Source: Algoriphagus lacus (lineage in GTDB: Bacteria > Bacteroidota > Bacteroidia > Cytophagales > Cyclobacteriaceae). From it: a DNA stretch of 64,000 nucleotides. The notes below the pieces were generated by a model. It was not told where the DNA came from, searched no databases, and worked only from the letters and a program-made list of their open reading frames with translations. The DNA lies in the NCBI RefSeq assembly GCF_003583985.1, contig NZ_QXML01000001.1:248001-312000 (forward strand). Direction: 5' to 3'. The stretch's first letter is position 1. Each line of letters starts with the position of its first letter. Both the position numbers and the translations under genes were made by a program. Positions 26,879 to 35,251 of the stretch are shown here, piece by piece.

Positions 26879-28154
26879 AGACCAAAGCTCGGTTTTGTCG
26901 GTATAGCAGTACCAGACAGATTAGGAAAACAACAATTTCTGTGGAAATAATGCCGATGCAAAGCCCTATCCCACCCATCCAAAAAGTCAGAATTACTGAA
27001 ACTACGATCATGTAAACACACATCATCCAACTTGCCCGGAAGAGGAGTTCTTTCAGATCAGAAACCAACAGGAGTGTAATGTTTCCAACATTCAGACAAG
27101 CCAAAAAAGGAACGGGTGATAGAAATTGTAAGTAAATAACCGATTCTGCCAATTCAGAACGGGAAAGAACCCGGATGATCAATGGGGCAGTCAAAAAGGC
27201 TCCGGCTGAAATGAAGCCTCCAAAAAACAATACACGGATGTAGACCCCCTTTAAAAATCTATAAAATCCTTCTCGATCATCTTTAAAAAGCCTGGCCGCA
27301 TTAGGGAAAATGGCCTGAATGATCAAGGCGGGAAAAAGCCGCAATACCATCACCACTCGTTCGGCAAGACTGTACATCCCAAGGGTCTCGGCCACTGAAA
27401 AAAAACTCAGAATAATCAGACCTCCGTTGATCGAAATATGACTGGCCAAATTGCTGAAAAATAGCAGCATGTTGTCCTTCAAACTTTTCCAGATTGCTGA
27501 AATTTCAGGGCGATAAAAGCGAATTCCCAGAAACGAATGGATGTATCCAAGCAACAGCAGGTTGATTCCCAGACCGAAAAACCCCATCAGAAAGTTGACC
27601 CATTTGCTTTGCTCAGGAGAATGAATGAACAGGACGATTCCCATCAAAAAGAGCAGCTTGGAGAAAATATTGGCAATGGAAACCAGCTTCATCTTTTCCA
27701 TTCCCTGGAAAAACCAAAGGGGTAGCGTAGCTTCTGAAAAGAGTAATAGCACTGAAAAAACCAGAATCATCCGGTATTCCTGAAAAAGATTCAGTCCAAA
27801 CGCTCCAGTCAAGATCAGAAATGTAGCCAATACGGCAAGCAGAACCTTTCCAGAAAAGACATTGGAAACCACATGGGAAAGGGCCGTTTTGTCTCCTTGA
27901 TGTAAGGCAACCTCCCGAGGTGCACTTAGATTGTAGCCAAATCCAACCAGAATATTCAACAGGATAATAACCGAAAGAGCTAAGTTGACTAGCCCAAACT
28001 GATCCACTCCAATGCTTTGAATCAGCAAAGGCATGGAAATGAGGGAAATCAGTACGTTGGAAGACTGAATGACTGCCAAAAAGAGAAAGTTCTGGATGGA
28101 CTTGTTCCGGATAAAATTCCCGATTGGGATGAGCAGGTTCAGTTTTTCAAACAC
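26862..28154 (-). CDS. Wzx-type oligosaccharide flippase
   Basis: A 430-residue polytopic membrane protein with about twelve hydrophobic segments, matching the polysaccharide transport protein (Wzx/MATE-like, PST) family in length and topology. The N-terminal segment FLFLAVIQSSNVLISLISMPLLIQSIGVDQFGLVNLALSV is typical (first helix, then the x-G-x-x-x-F-G-L turn). It is expected to flip the lipid-linked repeat unit to the periplasm. It starts 13 bases after the Wzz-like gene's stop on the same strand and overlaps the GT2 gene by 17 bases. Confidence 0.9.
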   Translation of the reverse strand: MFEKLNLLIPIGNFIRNKSIQNFLFLAVIQSSNVLISLISMPLLIQSIGVDQFGLVNLALSVIILLNILVGFGYNLSAPREVALHQGDKTALSHVVSNVFSGKVLLAVLATFLILTGAFGLNLFQEYRMILVFSVLLLFSEATLPLWFFQGMEKMKLVSIANIFSKLLFLMGIVLFIHSPEQSKWVNFLMGFFGLGINLLLLGYIHSFLGIRFYRPEISAIWKSLKDNMLLFFSNLASHISINGGLIILSFFSVAETLGMYSLAERVVMVLRLFPALIIQAIFPNAARLFKDDREGFYRFLKGVYIRVLFFGGFISAGAFLTAPLIIRVLSRSELAESVIYLQFLSPVPFLACLNVGNITLLLVSDLKELLFRASWMMCVYMIVVSVILTFWMGGIGLCIGIISTEIVVFLICLVLLYRQNRALVYGFYS

Positions 28155-28167
28155 GACAGCCTAGGGT

Positions 28168-29241
28168 TTAGCTTTCCTGCACATGCTTCTGATACAGTCT
28201 GCGAAAGTAAAGCCCGAAAAGAACCAACAGGCCGGTAATGACTGCACCCAACACCATCCCTTTGACCAATCGGATTTCTGATCGTTTCAAGGGGAGCCTC
28301 GGAGAGTCGATGATTTGAATCAGCGGGGAATTATTGCGGTGGTTCACCTTGGCGATTTCCAGGTTTTTGACGATTTCCTGATACACTGCTCCGGTAGCCT
28401 GCACGTCGATCTGCCGCTTTCTGGTTTCCACAGTGGCAGAAGTCAGCAATGGGTTCGCATTGGGAACACGATCGGTAGCACTGGCGAAAGCGCCAATACT
28501 TTCATCCAAAATCGCCCGCACACTATCTGCCTGAGTCTGAAGGATTGCGACATTTTCGCCGGTCTTTTTGGTCTTGGTTTCAAAGTAAAAACTGTTCACT
28601 TTTTCCACCAGGGTTTCATTGAATGCCTTGGCGAAAAGCTCGTCCTTGGAAGAAATACTGACTTGAATGATACTGAGCTTACGGTCTGGCTTGGCTACAC
28701 TGAGTTGTCTTTCTCGGATCAGTTTGGCTACTTCTTTGACCACCGAATCTTGGGTCACGGTGAAGCTTTCTCGGGGAACAGTAAAATCCAAGGCCGAAAA
28801 ATCAACTTTGGAAGCCCATTTTTCATCCAGCTTTTCAAATTCGACAAAACGATCAATCAGGAGTTGATTATCGCCGAAAGGACTCAGCAATGTCTCACCG
28901 ATCATTCTGTCTGAGCGATACAGTTCCATGATGTTATCCCCTTGAAAAAGCCCGCTGGTGCTTCCGAGTGAACCCAAGTTTACTCCCACCAAGGAAGCCA
29001 AACCGGACATCTGACCGATTCCAGCACCGTCACCTTCTTCCAATACGAAGGAAGTTTCAGCATGAAAAACCGGCTTTTTCAAAACCGAAACCAACGCTCC
29101 AAGTCCGACTCCAATTACTCCGGCAAAAACCAAGGTTTTCCATTTGGAAAGGAAAAAGACAAACCATTCCCCAAGGTTTTGGAAAACCTCTTTTAGGGTA
29201 AACTGATTGTCAGAAAAATGCTTGGATCCTTCCATTACCAA
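28168..29241 (-). CDS. Wzz-like polysaccharide chain-length/co-polymerase protein
   Basis: A 357-residue inner-membrane protein with the Wzz architecture: a cytoplasmic N-terminus, a first membrane segment at about residues 38-56, a large periplasmic domain with alpha-helical coiled regions (about 60-325), and a second membrane segment near 330-348 preceded by IIDSPRLPLKRSEIR, a typical Wzz proline-rich approach. No Walker A/tyrosine-kinase domain is attached, so this is not a BY-kinase fusion. It probably sets chain length and couples polymerisation to the SLBB export protein, whose gene it overlaps by 7 bases. Confidence 0.9.
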   Translation of the reverse strand: MVMEGSKHFSDNQFTLKEVFQNLGEWFVFFLSKWKTLVFAGVIGVGLGALVSVLKKPVFHAETSFVLEEGDGAGIGQMSGLASLVGVNLGSLGSTSGLFQGDNIMELYRSDRMIGETLLSPFGDNQLLIDRFVEFEKLDEKWASKVDFSALDFTVPRESFTVTQDSVVKEVAKLIRERQLSVAKPDRKLSIIQVSISSKDELFAKAFNETLVEKVNSFYFETKTKKTGENVAILQTQADSVRAILDESIGAFASATDRVPNANPLLTSATVETRKRQIDVQATGAVYQEIVKNLEIAKVNHRNNSPLIQIIDSPRLPLKRSEIRLVKGMVLGAVITGLLVLFGLYFRRLYQKHVQES

Positions 29242-31820
29242 TTTATTTGTGACGCGACCAATACCAAAGTAGCCAATGCAGTGGTCACTCCCACTACATC
29301 ACCGAGACGAAGCGGAACCTTTGGTCCCTTGGTGGGAACGATCACTTCGGCCCCTGGTTCCACCGGTGGATAATTTCGGATTGCCAAAATCCCTTTGGTT
29401 CTCTTAACGGCGCCGTTGGCATAGACTACATAGGTTTGCTTCCTGTTGGCCCGCCGCTCAAAGCCTCCTGCACTGTTGATGTAATGCTTGAGACTGCGTC
29501 CGCTTTCATGACGGAGTGTAGTCGGGTAGACCACATCGCCGCGCATTCGGACGGTTTGAAGAAGTTTGGGCACGGTCAGAATATCTCCCTCCTCCAGGAT
29601 CAGGTCTTCCTGAGATCCGGGATTCTGAAGGATTTTTTCCAGATTGATTGCCACAGCTTCGGACTCCTTGATTTTCACGGCGAAGCCTGGAGTTTCTGAA
29701 GCGATTTGATCCAAGGATTCCCGCTTGGCATTGGAAAGGAGCGTGTCAACCGGATTGACTTTTTCACTTGGCAAATCCCGGAACAGTCGCTGAAGCAATT
29801 CCTCCTGAGCCTCGGAATTGTTGGGGTCTTCGATCAACTTCATTTTCAAAGCCTCAAGATTTCGCTGTCTTCGGATTTGCTCGGATTCAGTATTGAAAAA
29901 TTCAGTTCTTCGGATCAGCGTAGCACCCTTGGAATAGGCGAATTGGTTCAGTCCTCCTGCACGCTTCACCAAATCAGAGATTCGCTCCACGCTGGTTTGG
30001 ATCGCAAAAATACCAGGGGCATTGACTTGGCCTTCGACCGCCACCAGCTTCTGCATGGTGAAATTGGCCCTTTTTCTCACAATCACCTGATCAAATGGCA
30101 AGAGTGCAGGTGAATCCGAACTGATTGACAAATCCGGATTGACTCGGGTAGGGATGATATCCGAAAGCGTACCAAGGTCGGAATCCTCCAGTCTTCTGGC
30201 GATTTCGATGTCCTGAGAATTAGCGGATTCCTGAAGTCCTCCTGCCAGAATAATCAGTTCCTCGATTTTCATCGATTCGGAATAGGGATAAGTTCCGGGC
30301 TTTTTCACTTCTCCCAAAATCTGAACGTAACGCTCATTTTGGATGTCGTAGATACTGGAAATCCGAACAACATCTTCCCGTTTTAGAATCACATCCGGTG
30401 CTGAACCAGCAAGCACATTTCTGAGGTTAACCTCAATCATTTCCGTGCTGAGGTCTTCTTTGGTGCGGAGAATACTGGCCCGTTCCGTGTACGCATCGCC
30501 TCTCAGGCCTTCAGCATTTTTCACCAATTGGGAAAGGGTCAGCCCTTCTGTAAGTGCAAACGTGCCTTCCCGATAAACGGCTCCTTTGATCTGTACCCGA
30601 TTACTGTATCTGTCCAAAATCTTGCTAACCGTGATTTCATCGCCCCCTTTCAGGATAAAAAGATTAAACTGATTTTGGTAAACGTCTGAAACGGACCGTT
30701 GATTTCCGGTAATCCTCGAGATCGCCAAACGATCTTTAAACGCTAAGTCTGTAAATCCTCCAGCATAGCTCAATAAATCTTCGAGCGTATCTTCCTCCCC
30801 GATTTCAAAAGTCAAGGGACGTTTCACTTCACCGTTTACTTTCACTCTGGACTTGAAAGGTGAAACCAAAATCACATCCTGATCCTGAAGCTGAACGTCC
30901 AGGTTGGCAGTGCCCTTGATCAACAAATCATAGACATCAATCTCCGATACAGGCTTGTTATTTCTTATCAGTTTGATGGCTCGCATGGTGCCGTTTTCAT
31001 TGGGTCCCCCTGCTGCATAGAGCGCATTGAAAACCGTGGAAAAAGCACTCAAGGTAAAGGTGCCCGGAAGCCTGACCTCTCCCATGATGTGGACTTTGAT
31101 CGTGCGGACATTACCCAAAGTCACCTGCAAAAAAGTATTGGGATTGGGTCCCGAAAGGCCTGGATAAAATCTCGCCACTCGGCTTTTGATGATTCCCGTC
31201 GCTTCCTCGATGGTTTTTCCGGAGACAGATACTGGTCCAATATTGTCCAGTAAGACAAACCCATCGGGATTTACCGTGGCTTCGTAATAGTATTCCGACT
31301 GGCCGTAAATGTCTACAAAAACCACATCCCCCGGGCCGAGCACATAGCTTTTTGGAGTGGCTTGGTTGAGGCTAGGCTCAAAACTTAGCCGTCGGTTTTT
31401 TTGATAGAAAAGGGAAGTTCCGAAAATTTCACTTTCAGTCTCAGAAGCCAAAATTTCAGCCTGAGGCTGGTAAAGTCCCTGGGTAATTTGATTCAAGTCG
31501 AGTTGCTGCCTGGGTTCTCTTCGTGAAACGTTGGTACTTCGATTTGCCGAACCGCTCAAATTCAGTTCTTCGATTCGGCTTCGAAGTTTTTCAACTTCCG
31601 CAGAAGGCATTCCTCTTAGCTGAGCCATTTGAAGAAACTCATCCACCCCAAGGCCGGCCTCATTGGCCCTTTTTACGAGTTCTTCAATTTGCTCATCGCT
31701 GAGTTCGTCTACTTTTATGGTGTTCAGATCCGTATTTTGCTGGGCAACTACAGGTGGAACTGAAACGATCAGCAGGGCGATAAAGGCAAAAAAGTACCAG
31801 ATTCTCTTGTATGAAATCAT
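29235..31820 (-). CDS. SLBB-domain polysaccharide export protein (Wza-like, multi-SLBB)
   Basis: An 861-residue exported protein, much longer than E. coli Wza (about 380). A signal peptide ends near residue 26 (PPVVAQ). A helical/charged region (27-110) precedes a polysaccharide-export (PES) domain with YVLGPGDVVFVDIYGQ and GFVLLDNIGPVSVSGKT. At least four SLBB-type units follow (for example VHIMGEVRLPGTF, VKVNGEVKRPLTF, VQILGEVKKPGTYP, VAVEGQVNAPGIF, VRMRGDVVYPTTL). The C-terminus is a hydrophobic helix (DVVGVTTALATLVLVASQINW minus its first residues). It should form the outer-membrane or periplasm-spanning channel for the glycan. It is the first gene of the exopolysaccharide operon. Confidence 0.92.
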   Translation of the reverse strand: MISYKRIWYFFAFIALLIVSVPPVVAQQNTDLNTIKVDELSDEQIEELVKRANEAGLGVDEFLQMAQLRGMPSAEVEKLRSRIEELNLSGSANRSTNVSRREPRQQLDLNQITQGLYQPQAEILASETESEIFGTSLFYQKNRRLSFEPSLNQATPKSYVLGPGDVVFVDIYGQSEYYYEATVNPDGFVLLDNIGPVSVSGKTIEEATGIIKSRVARFYPGLSGPNPNTFLQVTLGNVRTIKVHIMGEVRLPGTFTLSAFSTVFNALYAAGGPNENGTMRAIKLIRNNKPVSEIDVYDLLIKGTANLDVQLQDQDVILVSPFKSRVKVNGEVKRPLTFEIGEEDTLEDLLSYAGGFTDLAFKDRLAISRITGNQRSVSDVYQNQFNLFILKGGDEITVSKILDRYSNRVQIKGAVYREGTFALTEGLTLSQLVKNAEGLRGDAYTERASILRTKEDLSTEMIEVNLRNVLAGSAPDVILKREDVVRISSIYDIQNERYVQILGEVKKPGTYPYSESMKIEELIILAGGLQESANSQDIEIARRLEDSDLGTLSDIIPTRVNPDLSISSDSPALLPFDQVIVRKRANFTMQKLVAVEGQVNAPGIFAIQTSVERISDLVKRAGGLNQFAYSKGATLIRRTEFFNTESEQIRRQRNLEALKMKLIEDPNNSEAQEELLQRLFRDLPSEKVNPVDTLLSNAKRESLDQIASETPGFAVKIKESEAVAINLEKILQNPGSQEDLILEEGDILTVPKLLQTVRMRGDVVYPTTLRHESGRSLKHYINSAGGFERRANRKQTYVVYANGAVKRTKGILAIRNYPPVEPGAEVIVPTKGPKVPLRLGDVVGVTTALATLVLVASQINW

Positions 31821-31893
31821 GAGCGAAAAGACTGTTCCGGGTGAATATCGGGCAAATATGGGACTTAAAAATCCGTCAATTTCTTAATTATAC

Positions 31894-31901
31894 CAAATAT
31901 A
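31894..31901 (-). promoter_or_regulatory. Possible -7 promoter element for the exopolysaccharide operon
   Basis: TATATTTG on the minus strand matches TAnnTTTG and lies 74 bases before the start of the SLBB gene. A CTTG, one base off the -33 TTTG, sits 18-19 bases upstream, inside the terminator hairpin of the preceding gene. This is the only good promoter match in the 119-base gap. Confidence 0.35.
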
Positions 31902-31905
31902 GCTC

Positions 31906-31930
31906 CAAAAACCGGGCTTCAAGCAGCCCG
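31906..31930 (-). terminator. Intrinsic terminator after the radical SAM gene
   Basis: On the minus strand, CGGGCT and AGCCCG form a 6-base stem with a 6-base loop followed by GTTTTT. It lies 10 bases past the radical SAM stop and separates that gene from the exopolysaccharide operon. Confidence 0.7.
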
Positions 31931-31939
31931 AAGATTCTA

Positions 31940-32944
31940 CTACTCGGTGCAATTTCGGCAAATCTCGATCTGAGAACGGTCAGACAACAGCTGTTTCCGG
32001 AAATTGAAATACGGCAAAGAATTCCAAATGGATGCAAGTGAGCTACGGGTCAATTCTCCCATGACATGACTGGCATCTTTGTCAAAACAGCAGGGAACGA
32101 CCTTTCCATCCCAAGTGACTACCGCCCCTTGCCACATCCTCCAACATTTGTTTTCCAGTTTCTTTTTCAGTTTCCATTTCCCGTTTCCGGCGGGAATATA
32201 CCGGGAATAGCCAAGGTCTGATGGGATCAATTCGGAGCCGTTTTCGAACTCATAGATTTGGGTGGTTTTGAGTTGAAGTTCATCCACTTCCATAGCTTTG
32301 GCCCAGGATTTCAAGGCAGGGAGCTGATGCTCGTTTTGGCCGGTTACCAAAAATTGCAGGATAATTCTCGGAAAGGATTGACCGGATTTTTTCCGCTCCG
32401 AAATCAACAAATTCAGCCCATCCTGTACTTTTTCCAGACTTCCGCCAATCCGATATTGCTCATAGACTTCCTGTGTAATCCCGTCCATGGAAACGATGAG
32501 CTGTTTCAGACCGCTTGCCAAAATGGCTTTTACCTGCTTTTCCTGAAGGTAATGGGCATTGGTGGAAGTTGAGGTAAAAATCCCCTTGGAATCGGCATAG
32601 TTCACCATTTCCAAAAACCGGGGATTCAAAAACGGCTCTCCCTGAAAGTACAGGTGCAGCCAGGTCAAATGTCGGCTAACCTGATCGATGACTTTCTCGA
32701 ATAGCTGCTCTTGGAGCATGCCTGTAGGCCGAGTAAAGGATCTCAATCCCGATGGACATTCCGGACAGCGCAAGTTGCAGCTGGTGGTCGGTTCGATGCT
32801 GAGCGTGGTGGGATTGCCCCACATCATAGGTTTCCCGAAGACTTGGCTCAAGTGAAACGAAGTCCGAAGCAGGAGGTAATTGATGACTTTCCGAAAAGTC
32901 AGAAACCGTAAAAATGCCAACCCGGTAATCCACTTGTTTTTCAC
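31940..32944 (-). CDS. Radical SAM/SPASM domain protein
   Basis: A 334-residue radical SAM enzyme. The [4Fe-4S]/SAM motif C56-x3-C60-x2-C63 occurs in TSCNLRCPECPSG; IVSMDGITQEVYEQYRIGG is the usual GGE-like/strand 4 region. A SPASM-type C-terminal cluster region includes CWRMWQGAVVTWDGKVVPCCFDKDA and ends CRNC. Family members carry out varied chemistry, including peptide and sugar modification; the substrate here cannot be named. It sits between the exopolysaccharide operon and gldB, on the minus strand, with its own terminator, and shares a 119-base divergent promoter region with gldB. A role in surface polysaccharide or secreted-peptide modification is possible but unproven. Confidence 0.9.
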   Translation of the reverse strand: MKNKWITGLAFLRFLTFRKVINYLLLRTSFHLSQVFGKPMMWGNPTTLSIEPTTSCNLRCPECPSGLRSFTRPTGMLQEQLFEKVIDQVSRHLTWLHLYFQGEPFLNPRFLEMVNYADSKGIFTSTSTNAHYLQEKQVKAILASGLKQLIVSMDGITQEVYEQYRIGGSLEKVQDGLNLLISERKKSGQSFPRIILQFLVTGQNEHQLPALKSWAKAMEVDELQLKTTQIYEFENGSELIPSDLGYSRYIPAGNGKWKLKKKLENKCWRMWQGAVVTWDGKVVPCCFDKDASHVMGELTRSSLASIWNSLPYFNFRKQLLSDRSQIEICRNCTE

Positions 32945-33009
32945 CTCAGAAAGTACGGCAATGGCTGAGGAAGAAGCAAAAATGAAATACGCTAATCCGA
33001 TTTTCGCCG

Positions 33010-33043
33010 TTTGAAATCCATATCGCCCGATTCCTTACTTTTG
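33010..33043 (+). promoter_or_regulatory. Bacteroidota-type promoter of gldB
   Basis: TTTG at 33010-33013 and TACTTTTG at 33036-33043 are separated by 22 bases, close to the consensus TTTG-n19-21-TAnnTTTG. The expected transcript start near 33049 gives a leader of about 15 bases before the ATG at 33064. Confidence 0.5.
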
Positions 33044-33063
33044 CAAAGCTTCAACTTGACTCT

Positions 33064-34068
33064 ATGAGATTCACCCGCTTGGCTTTCCTGTCTATTTTGG
33101 TTTTTTTGGTTTTTGCCTGTGGTAAAAATACCGAAACCTGTGAACTGGATGAGGACATTCTGGATCAGGAACTCGAGGTAAAAATCACCCGACTGGAGGA
33201 TGAATTTTTTGGTGCAAAAAGCAGTCAGGATTTCCTGTATCTGCTGGATCAGCATCCGGACTTTGCCGAGAGCTATCTTCAAAAAAGCCAATATGCATCT
33301 GCTGATTCTTTGGCACAAGACCTCCTGGCCATTCATCAGGACTCTGCCCTTCGGGTATTGTATGATTCGGTCAAAGTAGAGTTTGCCGACGTGTCGGATA
33401 TTGAAAAAGAGCTCGAAAACGCTTTCAAATACATCAAGCATTACTTCCCGGATTTCAAGACTCCGAAAGTTTACACCTTCGTCTCAGGATTCAACTCTGA
33501 CCTACTGGTCACAGAAGACATGATTGTGATAGGGTTGGACTACTTCCTTCCGGCTGATCATACCTTCCAACCGGATATCGCCAGGTATATGGCGGAGCGC
33601 TACGAAAAACCCTATTTGGTTCCGATGATCGTTTTGGCTATTTCCTCCAAATACAATTCAGTCAATCCTCAGGAAAACACCTTGCTTGCGGAAATGATCT
33701 ACTACGGCAAGGCTTACCACTTTGTCAAAGCCATCCTTCCCTGCACCTCCGATCAATACATCATCGGGTACAAACCTGAAGAAATCGCCGAATGCTACGA
33801 AAACGAGGAATTCATCTGGGCGCACTTTGTGGAAAATGAATTGCTGTACGAAACGAATCCGTTCGAGATCCGGAAGTACATAGGGGAGGCACCATTTACT
33901 GATGCGATTTCCACCAAAGCTCCAGGAAGATTGGGACGATGGCTGGGTTGGAATATCGTGGACGACTACCAATTTGGTCAGGATGTTTCTCTTCCCGATC
34001 TGATGAAGGAATCGGATTCTGAGAAGATCTTCAGGCAGTCCGGATACCGACCTCGCCGCCCGGAGTAA
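33064..34068 (+). CDS. gldB: Gliding motility lipoprotein GldB
   Basis: A 334-residue lipoprotein: the signal peptide ends in a lipobox (VFACGK, lipidated C19). The body matches the GldB family as I recognise it: KITRLEDEFFGAKS near the start, HPDFAESYL, AFKYIKHYFPDFKTPKVYTFVSGFN, IGLDYFLP, a YIIGYKPEEIAECYENEEFIWAHF segment, and the end GRWLGWNIVDDY..........FRQSGYRPR. GldB is an essential gliding component in Flavobacterium johnsoniae, and homologues are found across the Bacteroidota, including non-gliders, so gliding itself is not proven. The gene stands alone on the plus strand; its 3' end overlaps the convergent glycosyltransferase gene by 38 bases. I see no gldC beside it. Confidence 0.87.
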   Translation: MRFTRLAFLSILVFLVFACGKNTETCELDEDILDQELEVKITRLEDEFFGAKSSQDFLYLLDQHPDFAESYLQKSQYASADSLAQDLLAIHQDSALRVLYDSVKVEFADVSDIEKELENAFKYIKHYFPDFKTPKVYTFVSGFNSDLLVTEDMIVIGLDYFLPADHTFQPDIARYMAERYEKPYLVPMIVLAISSKYNSVNPQENTLLAEMIYYGKAYHFVKAILPCTSDQYIIGYKPEEIAECYENEEFIWAHFVENELLYETNPFEIRKYIGEAPFTDAISTKAPGRLGRWLGWNIVDDYQFGQDVSLPDLMKESDSEKIFRQSGYRPRRPE

Positions 34069-35251
34069 CCTTGGGTTTTGGCTGGACTACTTCAATAAGC
34101 CTGGCAATTGCAATTTCTTTTGAAAAGAGATTTTCGGCCAGCATTCTGGCATTTTGACCCATTTGGTCAATTTTGGAGGGGTGATTTTCCAGCTCTTCCA
34201 GTTTGGAAAAAGTGGACTCCAATTTTCCCGGCAAACAGGAAATCCCAAGCTGATGGGTTTTGACGAGATCATAAACCCAGCCTTTGTGATTGACCAAAAT
34301 GGCCTTTCCCGAAGCCAAGGCATCAAAAAACTTATTGGGACTATTGGTCTTCAGGACAGGAAAGTGTGCAAAAGAAATCCAGGCGAAATCTGCCAGATTC
34401 AGAATTTCATTTACGTTATCCTTCGAACCAAACGGTACAAATCGGACATTTTTAAGGGATTTTTTCCCTGAAATGACTTCCAGCTTCTGCTTGTGACTGC
34501 CTTCTCCCATGACCAGGAAATTCCAGTTCTTCCCCGAATTTTGAGCCAATTCAGCCAAATCCAATAATTCCTCCACGGCATTTACCAAGCCCAAAGCCCC
34601 CGTGTAGGCAATAGTCAATCCGGATGAAAGCCCAAGCTGAATGGCTAATTTTTTATCTTTTTCTTTTGGGTAAAACGTGTTCAGATCAGAGAAATTCGGA
34701 ATCAGGGCCACGGATCGGTCAGGACTTTTCTTTTGGATGTAGGAGGCGATTCCGGGAGAAAGCGCAACCACGCTCAACGCCTGATCATAAATTTTCTTCT
34801 CCAGTCGATAAAGCATCCGTTTCAACAACGGATTTTTGAGGACTCCTACCTGCACCGGTGCCTCAGGCCATAGATCCCTCACTTCAAAAATGTAAGGAAT
34901 GGCAAATTTCCGCTTGCCCCAAAGCCCAATCATACCTGTAGAGAGAGGCGTCGAGGTGATGTACATCAAATCCGTCCTGGGAAGCTTTTTGACCAACTTT
35001 TTAGCCTTGATCACAAATCTCCAAAAAGCCCAAATCCTAAGGAGAAAGCCAAATTTCTGATCATAGCCCACAGGAAGATAATGAACCCGAATCCCTTCAA
35101 TCCAGCGTTGGTCATAGTCTGGACCATTATGTGCAGTAATCATATCCACCTCGATTCCAGCCTGAACCAAGCCTTTGGCCAGGTGATAAGAACGCACTGC
35201 TCCTCCCTGCTCCGGAGTTCTGAAATATTGGTGGATGTAAATTACCCTCAT
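34031..35251 (-). CDS. Glycosyltransferase family 4 protein (WbuB-like)
   Basis: I place the start at the ATG at 35251 (MRVIYIHQYFRTPEQGG), which overlaps the asparagine synthase stop as ATGA; the 7 residues upstream are not needed. The protein is 406 residues. MRVIYIHQYFRTPEQGGAVRSYHLAKGL is the N-terminal signature of WbuB-like GT4 proteins (N-acetylfucosaminyl- and related transferases). IFEVRDLWPEAPVQVGVLKN and FDALASGKAILVNHKG are the acceptor and donor segments. It is the third gene of the nth-asnB-glycosyltransferase unit, with a 38-base tail overlap with gldB on the other strand. It probably adds to the same surface glycan as the neighbouring operon. Confidence 0.9.
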   Translation of the reverse strand: MRVIYIHQYFRTPEQGGAVRSYHLAKGLVQAGIEVDMITAHNGPDYDQRWIEGIRVHYLPVGYDQKFGFLLRIWAFWRFVIKAKKLVKKLPRTDLMYITSTPLSTGMIGLWGKRKFAIPYIFEVRDLWPEAPVQVGVLKNPLLKRMLYRLEKKIYDQALSVVALSPGIASYIQKKSPDRSVALIPNFSDLNTFYPKEKDKKLAIQLGLSSGLTIAYTGALGLVNAVEELLDLAELAQNSGKNWNFLVMGEGSHKQKLEVISGKKSLKNVRFVPFGSKDNVNEILNLADFAWISFAHFPVLKTNSPNKFFDALASGKAILVNHKGWVYDLVKTHQLGISCLPGKLESTFSKLEELENHPSKIDQMGQNARMLAENLFSKEIAIARLIEVVQPKPKVTPGGEVGIRTA

